Below are positions 38,554 to 49,582 of a stretch of DNA of 64,000 nt, in pieces. Origin of the DNA: Photobacterium profundum (GTDB lineage Bacteria > Pseudomonadota > Gammaproteobacteria > Enterobacterales > Vibrionaceae); the NCBI RefSeq assembly GCF_003026285.1, contig NZ_PYOD01000006.1:186001-250000 (forward strand), in the 5' to 3' direction. The position numbers and the translations under genes were made by a program. The first letter of the stretch is position 1, and each line of letters opens with the position of its first letter. Below the pieces are notes generated by a model. It did no database searches. It was not told where the DNA came from and saw only the letters and a program-made list of their open reading frames with translations.

Positions 38554-40465
38554 TCAGCGCAGCTTCCATTGATTCCAGCTCTTCTTGCAGATCCATCCAC
38601 TCCATCTCAACATCCTCTAGTGTTGATTTAGCATCCCCCTGACGTTTAAGTTGCTCGTGCAGTAGTACTTTGTTATCTGCTTCATAGATAGTTGAATCAG
38701 CTAGCTTCTCTTCCGCATCGGCAATATCGGCACTGAGCTTTTCCATCTGCTTATCAAGTTGCGTGATTTTTTTGCGCAATGGTGCTGTTTGCTTACGTAA
38801 CTCGGCTTCTAATCGTTTCTGTTCTTTACGTGATGCGGCACTGTTTTCTTTGCTGACTTCAGGCTTAGCGGCTTGTAGTTCTCGGCGCTCATTACGCTGC
38901 TGTTCGGTTAACCATTTATGGTAATCCGATAGATCACCATCAAATGGTGTTACTTGATGATCATGCACCAGATACAGATCATCCGTTGTCGCACGTAATA
39001 GGTAACGGTCGTGACTAACGATAACCATCGCACCTTCATAAGATTGCAGCGCAAAGGTTAATGCTTGGCGCATATCCAAATCAAGGTGGTTGGTTGGTTC
39101 ATCGAGCAGCAATAGGTTAGGGCGTTGCCATACAAGCAAGGCTAATACCAAACGGGCTTTCTCACCACCCGAAAAAGGACCAACTTTATCAAGGGCTTTT
39201 TCACCATTGAAACCAAAGCTACCGAGGTAATCACGCAGCTGTTGCTCGGTAGATTGCGGTGCGAGTCGGGCTAAATGCTGCAATGGGGTATCGTCAAGGC
39301 GCAGTGTTTCTAGTTGATGCTGGGCAAAGTAACCAATCTTCACTCCTTGTGAATAGGTTAAATCGCCAGCCTGTGCTGGAAGCTCACCCGACAACAATTT
39401 AATCAGAGTCGATTTACCGGCACCGTTACGCCCTAATAAGCCAATACGACTACCCGGTACGAGGTTCAGGCGGATCTTTTCTAAGATAAGGTTGTTGCTA
39501 TAGCCCGCTGCAACTTGGTCCATCATCAAGATCGGATTCGGCAACGCTTGTGGCTCTCTGAACTCAAACAAAAATGGGTTATCAAGCTGGGCTGGCAACA
39601 CTTTTTCCATTCGGTCTAGCGCTTTAATTCGACTTTGTGCTTGGCGTGCCTTACTCGCTTTGTAACGGAAGCGGTCGATATACGATTGCATGTGAGAAAC
39701 TTGCTTTTGCTGTTTCTGGTACATGGCCTGTTGTAGCACTAACTTTTCTGCCCGTTGGACTTCAAACGATGAATAGTTACCGGTGTAGCTGTTTAGCGTT
39801 TGGTTCTCGACATGAATAATGCGGTTAACCACAGGATCAAGAAAATCACGGTCATGAGAAATAAGTACTAAGGTACCGCGGTAGTTTTGTAACCATTTTT
39901 CTAACCACATAACAGCATCGAGATCTAAGTGGTTAGTCGGTTCATCGAGTAGGAGTAAATCGGAGCGGCATAGCAGTGCTTGGGCTAGGTTCAAACGCAT
40001 ACGCCAACCACCAGAAAACTGGGTGAGGTGCCATTGCATTTGTTCTTGGGAAAACCCTAGGCCGTCGAGTAATTCAGACGCGCGCGCATTGATTGTGTAA
40101 CCGCCAATGGTATCTAATTTGGCATGGAGTTCGGCTACTTTAATGCCGTTATTACTTTCTTCTGCGGCGGCTAATTCACGTTCAAGTTGACGGTATTCAC
40201 GATCACCATCAATCACGTAGTCAATGGCATTGCGTTCAAGTGCTGGTGTTTCCTGCGCTACCCAGGCTAATTCCCAGTTAGACGGGAATTGGCAATTACC
40301 GGCATCTAGACTCAGTTCATTTTTTAATAAAGCAAATAAGGTGGATTTACCACAGCCGTTTTTCCCGACTAGTCCGACTTTGTCACCGGGATGAATCGTC
40401 GCCGTGGCGTTATCGAGAAGGACTTTACCGCCTCGTAAAAGTTGCATGTCCGAAAAGGTAATCAT
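38540..40465 (-). CDS. yheS: ABC-F family ATPase (YheS-like)
   Basis: A 641-residue soluble ABC-F protein with two ATPase cassettes and no membrane domain. Each has Walker A (GKNGCGKST and GRNGAGKST), a signature (FSGGW in the first, FSGGE in the second) and Walker B LLLLDEPTNHLD, with a linker between. The C-terminus is a charged coiled coil. ABC-F proteins bind the ribosomal E site and help stalled translation. The ATG at 40465 gives the family start MITFSDMQLLRGG; an upstream in-frame codon at 40537 would add an unrelated 24-residue lead. The neighbourhood (kefG-kefB divergent) matches E. coli yheS. Confidence 0.93.
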   Translation of the reverse strand: MITFSDMQLLRGGKVLLDNATATIHPGDKVGLVGKNGCGKSTLFALLKNELSLDAGNCQFPSNWELAWVAQETPALERNAIDYVIDGDREYRQLERELAAAEESNNGIKVAELHAKLDTIGGYTINARASELLDGLGFSQEQMQWHLTQFSGGWRMRLNLAQALLCRSDLLLLDEPTNHLDLDAVMWLEKWLQNYRGTLVLISHDRDFLDPVVNRIIHVENQTLNSYTGNYSSFEVQRAEKLVLQQAMYQKQQKQVSHMQSYIDRFRYKASKARQAQSRIKALDRMEKVLPAQLDNPFLFEFREPQALPNPILMMDQVAAGYSNNLILEKIRLNLVPGSRIGLLGRNGAGKSTLIKLLSGELPAQAGDLTYSQGVKIGYFAQHQLETLRLDDTPLQHLARLAPQSTEQQLRDYLGSFGFNGEKALDKVGPFSGGEKARLVLALLVWQRPNLLLLDEPTNHLDLDMRQALTFALQSYEGAMVIVSHDRYLLRATTDDLYLVHDHQVTPFDGDLSDYHKWLTEQQRNERRELQAAKPEVSKENSAASRKEQKRLEAELRKQTAPLRKKITQLDKQMEKLSADIADAEEKLADSTIYEADNKVLLHEQLKRQGDAKSTLEDVEMEWMDLQEELESMEAALNADN

Positions 40466-40706
40466 CGATAGTGTCGGGGTAGCCCGCTCCGCAAAAAAAG
40501 TGCTCGAAATTAGCGGCAGTCTATACCAAACTGGCATTGACTGCTAACACCGTAATAATTATGCGGCTAAATCTAGTAAGAAGAATTGGGCAATCTCACG
40601 ATCAATATCCCGTACAAGTCATAATTATGTATTATGTGCATATTAGTTAAGAATATTTTGGCTATATAGCAGAGCACTTTTACTCAAGGATATAGCAAGG
40701 GACGTT

Positions 40707-41306
40707 ATGACCAAACAAGGACAGCCAAAAATTCTGGTGATTTATGCGCACCCAGATCCACAAGAGTCGGTAGCAAATCAAGAGATGCTAGCAAGCATTG
40801 CCGACTTGCCGAATGTTACTGTCCATGATTTATATGCCGCTTATCCTGATTTCTTTATTGATGTGGTTTTCGAACACCAGCTGCTGGAGCAACATGACAT
40901 CATTGTCTTCCAACATCCGCTTTATATGTATTCTTGCCCTTCTTTATTGAAAGAGTGGATCGATGTAGTGCTAAGCAAAGGCTATGCCCACGGTGAAGGG
41001 GTATCCACCAAAGGGAAATACTGGCGTTCAGTGGTCACAACCGGTGGTGCGGCAGAAGCATATACCCCTGACGGCTATAACCGATGCAGCATTGCTGAAA
41101 TTCTACGACCGTTCGAACTAACGGCTGATTTATGCCAGATGACATGGATGGAGCCGTTGATTTTACACTGGGCTAGGCGTATACCGCTTGAAGAACGACA
41201 GCAGCATTGTGCAAATTATCGAGAGTGGTTACAGCATCCGTTAGTGGATAGCGAGCAAATTCCATCAGATGATGGAGAAGGTAAGGAGAATAACGATGGC
41301 GAATGA
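40707..41306 (+). CDS. kefG: KefG-type NAD(P)H quinone oxidoreductase, activator of KefB
   Basis: A 199-residue flavodoxin-fold oxidoreductase. The opening KILVIYAHPDPQESVANQEML and the FQHPLYMYSCPSLLKEWIDVVLSKGYA segment match KefG/KefF ancillary proteins, which bind FMN and raise KefB potassium efflux in response to glutathione adducts. It overlaps kefB by 11 bases, supporting coupled expression. The C-terminal tail is acidic and low in complexity. The 241-base upstream spacer to yheS holds no other gene I can see. Confidence 0.9.
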   Translation: MTKQGQPKILVIYAHPDPQESVANQEMLASIADLPNVTVHDLYAAYPDFFIDVVFEHQLLEQHDIIVFQHPLYMYSCPSLLKEWIDVVLSKGYAHGEGVSTKGKYWRSVVTTGGAAEAYTPDGYNRCSIAEILRPFELTADLCQMTWMEPLILHWARRIPLEERQQHCANYREWLQHPLVDSEQIPSDDGEGKENNDGE

Positions 41307-43098
41307 TGTGCTGTCTGTAACTGTTATTTTCCTTGCGGCTGCCGTTGTTGCGGTGCCTATTGCTCAGCGTTTAGGGCTTGGTTCGGTATTGGGCTACCTT
41401 ATCGCGGGTATTGCGATTGGTCCTTGGGGATTAGGGTTGATATCAGATGTGGAAGCGATCCTGCACTTTTCTGAATTTGGTGTCGTATTACTTCTGTTCT
41501 TGATTGGCTTAGAGCTAAACCCCAAAAAACTATGGCAAATGCGCAGCCCAATATTGGGGCTGGGTGGCGGGCAAGTATTGGTGACGAGTTTAGTGATTGC
41601 AGGTATTGTTATGGCCTGCAGTAGCTTGATGCCTTCTATTACTTGGCGAGATGCATTGGTAATCGGTATGGGGTTAGCACTTTCTTCTACTGCGATTGCA
41701 TTGCGGGTTATTGAAGAGAAGAGCCTCGACGGTAGCGAAACCGGTCAATCGAGCTTTTCCGTTTTACTATTCCAAGATATTGCCGTAATCCCAATGTTGG
41801 CAGTACTGCCGATTTTAGCGGGAGGCGGAGGGGGCAGCTGGCTTGATTTTGCTTGGATGATCGGTGGTATTGCGGCTTTATTGGTCGGCGGTCATTTTTT
41901 ATTGCGCCCATTATTTCGTTGGGTGGTACTTAGTGGGGTGCGTGAACTATTTAATGTCGCGGCACTCTTGCTGGTTATTGGTATTGCATTAGGTATGCAG
42001 TCTCTGGGGCTATCTATGGCACTAGGGGCATTTTTAGCTGGGGTGTTATTGGCTGAAAGTGAATACCGTCATGAATTAGAAATTGCGATCGAACCGTTCA
42101 AAGGGTTATTGCTGGGGCTGTTTTTTATCTCTGTCGGTATGGCGGTTAATTTGGGGCTGTTATTCGAGTTCCCTTTACAAATCTTAGCTGCAGTTGCTGC
42201 CTTAGTAATAGTGAAAGGTTTACTCTTGTATGGGTTAGCTCGACTATTCGGTATTCGAGCTAAATCGCGTAGTCAGATGGCAGCAATTTTAAGTCAAGGT
42301 GGTGAATTTGCGTTTGTCTTATTTACTGCCGCTCAAGGTGAAGGATTATTAGGGACGCAGTTGTCGTCATTCCTATTAGTGGTTGTTAGTATTTCAATGA
42401 TGACAACGCCTTTAATTCTCTTACTGCAAGACCGTTGGTTTATTCATACCTTTAAATCAGAAGATGAAGCTTTAGAAAGCGATGTGATTGATCGTGAGCC
42501 TCGAGTGATCATTACAGGCTTTGGCCGTTTTGGTCAGGTGGTAGGGCGTCTATTATTTGCCAATAAAATACGCGTCACGGTATTAGAGCGTGATCCTAGC
42601 CAAATTCAGTTTTTACGTAAGTTTGGCTACAAGGTGTATTATGGCGATGCAACTCAGCTGGATCTATTACGGGCAGCAGGGGCAGATAAAGCAGAAGCCA
42701 TCATAATTTGTACTGATGAGCCCGATGAAGTGATGGAAGTCGTGACCCTTTGCCAGCAGCATTTTCCAAAGCTGAAAGTACTGGCGCGTGCACGCAGCCG
42801 GGTAGAGGCGCACCAGTTATTGAGTCATGGGGTTGATAACTTCTCGCGTGAAACTTTTGCTGGTGCTCTTGATTTAGGTCGACAAGCCCTCATATCTTTA
42901 GGCATGCACCCATACAAAGCCAAGCGCGCTGAAGCACACTTCCGTAAACTAGACACTACGGCATTACGAGATTTATTGCCGCAGCATTCGGAAGATGTTC
43001 ATCTTGCTTCTCGCTCCAAAGAAGCCCGCAAAGAGCTCGAAGAAATTTTTGACCGAGAGATGCGTGGTGAGCGAGATAGACACAATGGCTGGGATTGA
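41296..43098 (+). CDS. kefB: Glutathione-gated potassium/proton antiporter KefB
   Basis: A 600-residue CPA2-family antiporter that releases potassium and acidifies the cytoplasm to protect against electrophiles. Residues 1-380 contain about 12-13 membrane segments, including the LGLGSVLGYLIAGIAIGPWGLGL re-entrant region and GLALSSTAIALRVI. The C-terminal part has a TrkA-N (KTN) Rossmann domain with GFGRFGQVVG near residue 407, which binds NAD and glutathione in this family. The start at 41296 has AAGGAG; an earlier in-frame ATG lies deep in kefG. It is paired with kefG and followed by yheV. Confidence 0.94.
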   Translation: MANDVLSVTVIFLAAAVVAVPIAQRLGLGSVLGYLIAGIAIGPWGLGLISDVEAILHFSEFGVVLLLFLIGLELNPKKLWQMRSPILGLGGGQVLVTSLVIAGIVMACSSLMPSITWRDALVIGMGLALSSTAIALRVIEEKSLDGSETGQSSFSVLLFQDIAVIPMLAVLPILAGGGGGSWLDFAWMIGGIAALLVGGHFLLRPLFRWVVLSGVRELFNVAALLLVIGIALGMQSLGLSMALGAFLAGVLLAESEYRHELEIAIEPFKGLLLGLFFISVGMAVNLGLLFEFPLQILAAVAALVIVKGLLLYGLARLFGIRAKSRSQMAAILSQGGEFAFVLFTAAQGEGLLGTQLSSFLLVVVSISMMTTPLILLLQDRWFIHTFKSEDEALESDVIDREPRVIITGFGRFGQVVGRLLFANKIRVTVLERDPSQIQFLRKFGYKVYYGDATQLDLLRAAGADKAEAIIICTDEPDEVMEVVTLCQQHFPKLKVLARARSRVEAHQLLSHGVDNFSRETFAGALDLGRQALISLGMHPYKAKRAEAHFRKLDTTALRDLLPQHSEDVHLASRSKEARKELEEIFDREMRGERDRHNGWD

Positions 43099-43194
43099 TG
43101 TGCTTATAACAAGGCACACATCATACTCAATGCAGAATTGTTGTTATTCAGCGAGTTGTAGTAAAGGGACGCGTGCAATAAAGGGATGAGTAGT

Positions 43195-43404
43195 ATGGCA
43201 AAGAAAAGATTTATTGCTGGTGCGGTATGTCCTGCTTGTAGCAAGCAAGATACCTTGCGCTGGTGGAAAGAAAATGAAATTGAGATTGTCGAATGCGTAG
43301 AGTGTCATCACGTAGATCGTCGTCTTCCTAAGTCTGTAGAGCAAAGTGAACACCTTGCTGAAGATAAGGGCCAGCAGGTTATCGGTATTTTTAAACCTGA
43401 ATAG
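43195..43404 (+). CDS. yheV: YheV-family small zinc-ribbon protein
   Basis: A 69-residue protein with two CxxC pairs (CPAC near 12 and CVEC near 34), forming a likely zinc ribbon, and the sequence MAKKRFIAGAVCPAC that marks the YheV family. Function is unknown. The ATG at 43195 has AAAGGG about nine bases upstream; an ATG three codons earlier is also in frame. It follows kefB in the same direction, as in E. coli. Confidence 0.88.
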   Translation: MAKKRFIAGAVCPACSKQDTLRWWKENEIEIVECVECHHVDRRLPKSVEQSEHLAEDKGQQVIGIFKPE

Positions 43405-43483
43405 ATCGCTTATGATTAGCATCTTGGTACAAGAATTCGGTATCATGCAGCCTTAACACCTAGCTCAAATTTTCGGAGTAAAC

Positions 43484-44044
43484 ATGAAAGTCGCTAAAGA
43501 CATCGTAGTAAGCTTGGCATATCAAGTAAAAACTGAAGAAGGCGCTGTAGTTGATCAGTCAACTGTTGACGCACCACTTGATTACCTACACGGCCATGAC
43601 AACCTAATCGTTGGCTTAGAAAAAGCATTGGAAGGCCGTGAAGCGGGCGACAAATTTGAAGTAACTGTTGCTCCTGAAGATGCATACGGCGAACACGTAG
43701 ATGAAATGGTACAACGTGTACCTGCAGACGTATTCCAAGGTGTTGATGAAATCACTGTTGGTATGCGTTTCTTAGCAGATACTGATCAGGGACCAATCCC
43801 TGTTGAAGTAACTGAAGTTGATGGCGACGAAGTTGTTGTTGATGGTAACCACATGCTTGCAGGTCAAACACTGACTTTCACTGCTGAAGTTGTTGCTGTT
43901 CGCGCAGCTACGGAAGAAGAGATTTCACACGGTCACATTCACCAAGGTGGTGGTTGTTGTGGCGGTGGTAGCTGTGGCGATCACGACCACGCTGAAGAAA
44001 AAGAAGAAGGTTGTGGTGAAGGCGGCTGTGGCTGTTCTCACTAA
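43484..44044 (+). CDS. slyD: FKBP-type peptidyl-prolyl isomerase and metallochaperone SlyD
   Basis: SlyD is a cytoplasmic prolyl isomerase and chaperone whose C-terminal tail binds nickel. The 186-residue protein has the FKBP domain split by an insert-in-flap chaperone domain (LIVGLEKALEGREAGDKFEVT; EDAYGEH). The tail from about residue 150 is rich in His and Cys (HGHIHQGGGCCGGGSCGDHDH), as expected for nickel transfer to hydrogenase or urease. The ATG follows TTCGGAGTA. It ends at a bidirectional terminator shared with slyX. Confidence 0.95.
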   Translation: MKVAKDIVVSLAYQVKTEEGAVVDQSTVDAPLDYLHGHDNLIVGLEKALEGREAGDKFEVTVAPEDAYGEHVDEMVQRVPADVFQGVDEITVGMRFLADTDQGPIPVEVTEVDGDEVVVDGNHMLAGQTLTFTAEVVAVRAATEEEISHGHIHQGGGCCGGGSCGDHDHAEEKEEGCGEGGCGCSH

Positions 44045-44081
44045 TAGCTTTATTTATTAAGTATTACTCTTAATGAATAAC

Positions 44082-44114
44082 AAAAAACGGGAAGCAGTTG
44101 CTTCCCGTTTTTTT
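44082..44114. terminator. Bidirectional terminator between slyD and slyX
   Basis: AAAAAACGGGAAGC pairs with GCTTCCCGTTTTTTT around AGTT. The A- and T-runs on either side fit use by both convergent genes. Confidence 0.9.
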
Positions 44115-44139
44115 ATTTGAATTTTGCTTACGAGAACAC

Positions 44140-44361
44140 TTAATAGTGCGGCGGCGGAGTCTCTTCCGATTCTTCGGCCATATTTGATGATTGAAAGCCT
44201 TTAACCTTACCCACCAAGAATTTAAGCTGAACCTGCATTTTATCAAATTGAAATTGTTGATTCGTTAGTGCTTCATTAAGATCATCGATTGTTTGTTCTT
44301 GAAAAGCTTGCTTCATTTCTAGCTCGTCAACTTGAGCTTGTAGTTTTTCAATATCAGTCAT
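44140..44361 (-). CDS. slyX: SlyX coiled-coil protein
   Basis: A 73-residue, mostly coiled-coil protein of unknown function that is usually beside slyD. Heptad-like leucines run through [18 protein letters not shown] and LNEALTNQQ, and the tail ends in SEETPPPHY, the typical SlyX PPPHY-like end. The ATG at 44361 gives the family start; the longer frame from 44376 is less likely. It converges on slyD and follows the WD40 lipoprotein gene on the same strand. Confidence 0.9.
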   Translation of the reverse strand: MTDIEKLQAQVDELEMKQAFQEQTIDDLNEALTNQQFQFDKMQVQLKFLVGKVKGFQSSNMAEESEETPPPHY

Positions 44362-44412
44362 GAGGTTAGGTACCAAAAATGTTATACCGTTCAGAGAATA
44401 CTCTGATGGGAT

Positions 44413-45390
44413 TTAATCTGTTGTCCAGGTTTGGGCAATACCAGCTGATGTACCAGAGACTACCTGCCCTGAAGGCGTAATAGCAACATCATACACCACT
44501 GCAGACGGTGGTCGAGCATCTTGTAGTGGCGCCGCTTCCCATCGGCCTATGTTCTTGCCTGTTGTGGTATCCCAAAGTTCCACCCTGCGAGAAGGGGTGC
44601 CAGTTGCTAACCTTGTTCCATCATCAGAAAAGCGTGCGCTGGATAAATTTTGTTGACGTAAATGAATGGAAAGCGCTGTTTGTTTCTTCCCTGTTTGCAA
44701 ATCCCAAATAAAAATATCATTCCCCCCATCTGCTGTCATCGCTAATTTACCATCACGCTGAAGGGCGACTCGATTTATTCGTGAAGTATGCTCAAAGGAA
44801 TGAATAATCTGCCCTGAACGGGTATTCCATAGGTAAGCAAAGTAGTCATTTCCGCCAGATAACACATATTGTCCGTTAGCAGAAATAGCGACAGAGTTCA
44901 CTTTTTCTTGATGAGCGAGGAACTCTAAGCGCCGTCCAGTGCCCAAGTCGATGTATAAGGCTTTACCGTTAGATAAAGCCAATACGATATGCTGACCATT
45001 GTTAGCGATATCAACATCTCGAATAACGCCATCGGAAAGAGACCATAACCCGTCAGATTTCCCCCACGCTAAATCCCATACTGCAAAATTTTGGGCTGTG
45101 GCGGTGATGGCAAACCGATTGTTATCAGAAATACTACTAGAAATGACGGTATTGTGATGTGGGTCTTGAGAACCAAAATCAGCTAACTTTTTGTTTTGCT
45201 GTAAGTCCCATAGCAAGATACCTTGTTGAGTTGAGTGTAATAAAGCGAAGCGACCATCACGGCTGAGGCTAAAGCTGGTGGCACCATCAGAGGCTAATAC
45301 CCAACGGTTAACCTCTGATGATGAAAAAAAACAGCCACTGAGTGATGTGAGTGCCAAAATGAAGCCTACTATAAGGAATACTTTGCGCAT
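44413..45390 (-). CDS. WD40-repeat lipoprotein
   Basis: A 325-residue putative lipoprotein. The signal peptide ends in LSGC, so lipidation at C20 is expected. The rest is a series of WD40-type blades (for example VNSVAISANGQYVLSGGNDYFAYLWN, about residues 165-190) that should close a seven-bladed propeller in the periplasm or at a membrane face. The specific role is unknown. It sits between slyX and the divergent fkpA, an association I recall from Vibrio genomes. The ATG at 45390 gives the compact signal peptide; a GTG at 45411 would add seven residues. Confidence 0.8.
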   Translation of the reverse strand: MRKVFLIVGFILALTSLSGCFFSSSEVNRWVLASDGATSFSLSRDGRFALLHSTQQGILLWDLQQNKKLADFGSQDPHHNTVISSSISDNNRFAITATAQNFAVWDLAWGKSDGLWSLSDGVIRDVDIANNGQHIVLALSNGKALYIDLGTGRRLEFLAHQEKVNSVAISANGQYVLSGGNDYFAYLWNTRSGQIIHSFEHTSRINRVALQRDGKLAMTADGGNDIFIWDLQTGKKQTALSIHLRQQNLSSARFSDDGTRLATGTPSRRVELWDTTTGKNIGRWEAAPLQDARPPSAVVYDVAITPSGQVVSGTSAGIAQTWTTD

Positions 45391-45570
45391 TAAGGTCTGG
45401 TTCCGGTTCACTTTATTATCATGTAAGAAAATATTATTTGATTAACGTACTGACTAAGCAGCAATTTAATCAGATTGGTATTAGTATATTAATATGGCAA
45501 GTTTTTCACATCTACAGTGAAAGGCAAAGCGAGAAATGAGGGTAAGCCTCATCGAATGACGGAGAAATAC

Positions 45571-46389
45571 ATGAAACCTGTTCTAAAGATGTCTCTTTTG
45601 GCTGCAACTATTTTATTAGCTGTTGGCTGCCAAGATGAAAAAACGACGGAAACAACACCTGCAGAGCCTGCAAAAGTAGAGCAGGTAGCAGCTGAAGCAA
45701 CCTCTGAGAAAGCGACAGAAGCGTTTGCATCTGAAGATCAAAAATCAGCGTATGCTATTGGTGCATCACTTGCACAATACTTATCAGCTAACTTAGACCA
45801 GCAGAAAGAACTTGGTTTAGAGCTAAATCGTGATGATGTACTTGCTGGTGTGAGTGATGTATTCGCTAATAAGAGCCGTATGACGCCAGAAGAAACACAA
45901 CAAGCGCTTCAAGATCTTGATAAGCGTGTATCTGATATTGTTGCAGAGAAAGCAAAAGTAGAATCAGAGAAAAGCATTAAAGCGGGTGAAGAATTCCGTG
46001 CCGAGTTTGAAAAACAAGAAGGCGTAGCAAAGACTGAATCAGGTCTACTATACCAAGTAGAAAAATCAGCTGAAGGTGAGAAACCAGCAGCAACAGATAC
46101 TGTTCAAGTTCACTACAAAGGTACATTAACTGACGGAACTGAATTTGATAGCTCATATAAGCGTAATCAACCAGCAACGTTCCCGCTGAATCAGGTGATT
46201 CCTGGTTGGACTGAAGGTGTTCAATTAATGCCTGTTGGTTCTAAGTTTAAGTTTGTTATCCCGCCTGAATTAGCATATGGCTCACAAGCAAACCCAAGTA
46301 TTCCAGCAAACTCTACTTTAGTTTTTGAAGTTGAATTATTGCAGATTGTTAAAGCTGATAAACCAGCTACAGAGCTTGAAACGCAATAA
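45571..46389 (+). CDS. fkpA: FKBP-type peptidyl-prolyl isomerase FkpA, probably lipidated
   Basis: FkpA is a periplasmic prolyl isomerase and chaperone for outer-membrane and secreted proteins. This 272-residue version has a signal peptide ending in LAVGC (C20), so it may be a lipoprotein rather than soluble as in E. coli. An N-terminal helical dimerisation domain (about 50-150) is followed by the FKBP domain with VHYKGTLTDGTEFDSSYKR and VIPGWTEGVQLMPVG. The ATG at 45571 was chosen because GGAG precedes it and a signal peptide follows; an upstream in-frame codon at 45517 adds a charged leader. Confidence 0.93.
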   Translation: MKPVLKMSLLAATILLAVGCQDEKTTETTPAEPAKVEQVAAEATSEKATEAFASEDQKSAYAIGASLAQYLSANLDQQKELGLELNRDDVLAGVSDVFANKSRMTPEETQQALQDLDKRVSDIVAEKAKVESEKSIKAGEEFRAEFEKQEGVAKTESGLLYQVEKSAEGEKPAATDTVQVHYKGTLTDGTEFDSSYKRNQPATFPLNQVIPGWTEGVQLMPVGSKFKFVIPPELAYGSQANPSIPANSTLVFEVELLQIVKADKPATELETQ

Positions 46390-46431
46390 ATTGTGTAATC
46401 AAAGCTAATTTTATTAGCATATAGTTTGATA

Positions 46432-46459
46432 AGACCCGACTCATGTCGGGTCTTTTTTT
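46432..46459 (+). terminator. Rho-independent terminator after fkpA
   Basis: AGACCCGAC pairs with GTCGGGTCT (9 bp) around TCAT, followed by a run of T bases. Confidence 0.9.
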
Positions 46460-46564
46460 ATATATATTCTGATAAACTTACTAACAGGATTTGATTTTAT
46501 GTCCATTCTATTGATTATCTCTTAATGCACATTAGGCAGATTATGAATGTAATGGATATTTGCA

Positions 46565-47691
<1,127 letters not shown>

Positions 47692-47729
47692 ATAAAACTT
47701 TGTTTAAGCTGAATTTTTAAGAGAGCAAC

Positions 47730-48086
47730 ATGAAACCATTAGGCTTTGTATTTCGAACTGCACCTCACGGCGTAAGTCATGGTCGAGAAGGGCTAGATGC
47801 GGTATTGGCGACATCGGCTTACAGTGAAGACCTGCATTTATTTTTTATGGATGATGGTGTATTTCAATTAGTAAAAAATCAGCAGCCTGCTCTTGTTTTG
47901 TCGCGTGATTATATTGCGACGTTTAAAATGCTTGAGCTATACGACATTGATAATATTTACGTCTGCCAAGATTCAATGAATATGCGTGGGTTAACTAAAA
48001 ATGATTTTATTATCGACATTACTGTCCTAGATGAAATGGGCATAAAAACAAAATTACAGCATTGTCACTGTGTTCTAAGTTTCTGA
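47730..48086 (+). CDS. tusC: Sulfur relay protein TusC
   Basis: TusC (DsrF-like) is a structural partner in the TusBCD sulfur relay for tRNA thiolation. The 118-residue length and the pattern FRTAPHGVSHGREGLDAVLATSAY with FFMDDGVFQL match the family. It lies 38 bases after tusD and 7 before tusB in one operon. AAGAGAG precedes the ATG. Confidence 0.92.
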   Translation: MKPLGFVFRTAPHGVSHGREGLDAVLATSAYSEDLHLFFMDDGVFQLVKNQQPALVLSRDYIATFKMLELYDIDNIYVCQDSMNMRGLTKNDFIIDITVLDEMGIKTKLQHCHCVLSF

Positions 48087-48093
48087 GGGTTTT

Positions 48094-48387
48094 ATGCTTC
48101 ATACCGTCACCACATCACCTTTTCATACCCAGTCTTTGCAAAGCTGTCTACGCTATATAAGCCAAGATGATGAGATTTTATTGCTTCAAGATGCAGTTTT
48201 TGCCGGATTACGAGAAAATATTTGGTCTAAAACAATAAAAGTTTCAGGTGTAAAAATATATTTACTGAAAGAAGATCTCTTGGCGAGAGGAATTGTGGAT
48301 AAAGTTGACGAGTGTTTTGAAGTTGTTGATTATTCAGGGTTTGTTTCCTTGTCTGTTCAACATGAAGCACAGGTTAAATGGGAGTGA
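48094..48387 (+). CDS. tusB: Sulfur relay protein TusB (DsrH-like)
   Basis: TusB completes the TusBCD complex. The 97-residue protein has the DsrH-type start MLHTVTTSPF and the ILLLQDAVFAGL segment, with KIYLLKEDLLARGI later. It follows tusC closely with a GAGGG site. The str operon promoter lies just downstream, so read-through into rpsL is possible but a separate strong promoter is present. Confidence 0.9.
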   Translation: MLHTVTTSPFHTQSLQSCLRYISQDDEILLLQDAVFAGLRENIWSKTIKVSGVKIYLLKEDLLARGIVDKVDECFEVVDYSGFVSLSVQHEAQVKWE

Positions 48388-48467
48388 AATCCCGCTTTAG
48401 ATCGGGTTAACTGTCAATTTTCATGATTGTTTAAGAAATGATCACCTGATTGATCGTTGTATACATC

Positions 48468-48496
48468 TTGACACCCTAATGTGCGACGCCTAAAAT
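48468..48496 (+). promoter_or_regulatory. Sigma-70 promoter of the str operon
   Basis: A perfect -35, TTGACA (48468-48473), and a near-perfect -10, TAAAAT (48491-48496), are separated by 17 bases, about 70 bases before rpsL. A CCTCC/GGAGG hairpin near 48504-48521 follows in the leader. Confidence 0.85.
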
Positions 48497-48566
48497 TTCG
48501 CGTCCTCCTGTTGTTGGGAGGCAGATTTTTCACACTTTACGAAAGTAATATTTCAGGAGCTATTTA

Positions 48567-48941
48567 ATGGCAACTATTAACCAGCTGGTTCGCAAGCCAC
48601 GTGTAAAGCAAGTTGTAAAAAGCAACGTGCCTGCACTAGCAGCGTGCCCGCAAAAGCGTGGTGTATGTACTCGTGTTTACACTACTACACCTAAAAAACC
48701 GAACTCAGCATTACGTAAAGTATGTCGTGTTCGTTTAACTAACGGCTTTGAAGTTACTTCATACATCGGCGGCGAAGGTCACAACCTTCAGGAGCACTCA
48801 GTTGTTCTTATCCGTGGTGGTCGTGTTAAAGATTTACCAGGTGTGCGTTACCACACCGTTCGTGGTGCACTTGACTGTGCAGGCGTAAATGGCCGTAAGA
48901 AAGGTCGTTCTAAGTACGGTGTTAAGCGTCCTAAGTCTTAA
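48567..48941 (+). CDS. rpsL: 30S ribosomal protein S12
   Basis: S12 sits at the decoding centre of the small subunit. The 124-residue protein has [14 protein letters not shown] with the normal Lys at the position changed in streptomycin-resistant mutants, so no resistance allele is seen. A strong CAGGAG site precedes it. It is the first gene of rpsL-rpsG-fusA-tuf. Confidence 0.98.
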   Translation: MATINQLVRKPRVKQVVKSNVPALAACPQKRGVCTRVYTTTPKKPNSALRKVCRVRLTNGFEVTSYIGGEGHNLQEHSVVLIRGGRVKDLPGVRYHTVRGALDCAGVNGRKKGRSKYGVKRPKS

Positions 48942-49006
48942 TGGATTCCGTTAAGTAAGGCCAAACATTTAAATTAAATTTGAAAAAACTGAAAAGTTTT
49001 GGATAA

Positions 49007-49504
<498 letters not shown>

Positions 49505-49582
49505 TAGCGAATGGATGCAGCAGGCGTTTCCTGTTGCATCTAAACCATACTCTAAGGTTCCCCTTAGTAAGAGGATACAACC

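Noticed and set aside
43920-44044. His/Cys-rich tail of SlyD as a separate metal-binding peptide
   Set aside because: It is the normal C-terminal nickel-binding tail of SlyD in the same frame.
48388-48467. tRNA or small RNA gene between tusB and rpsL
   Set aside because: No cloverleaf or clear RNA gene boundaries; the region is explained as the str promoter upstream sequence.
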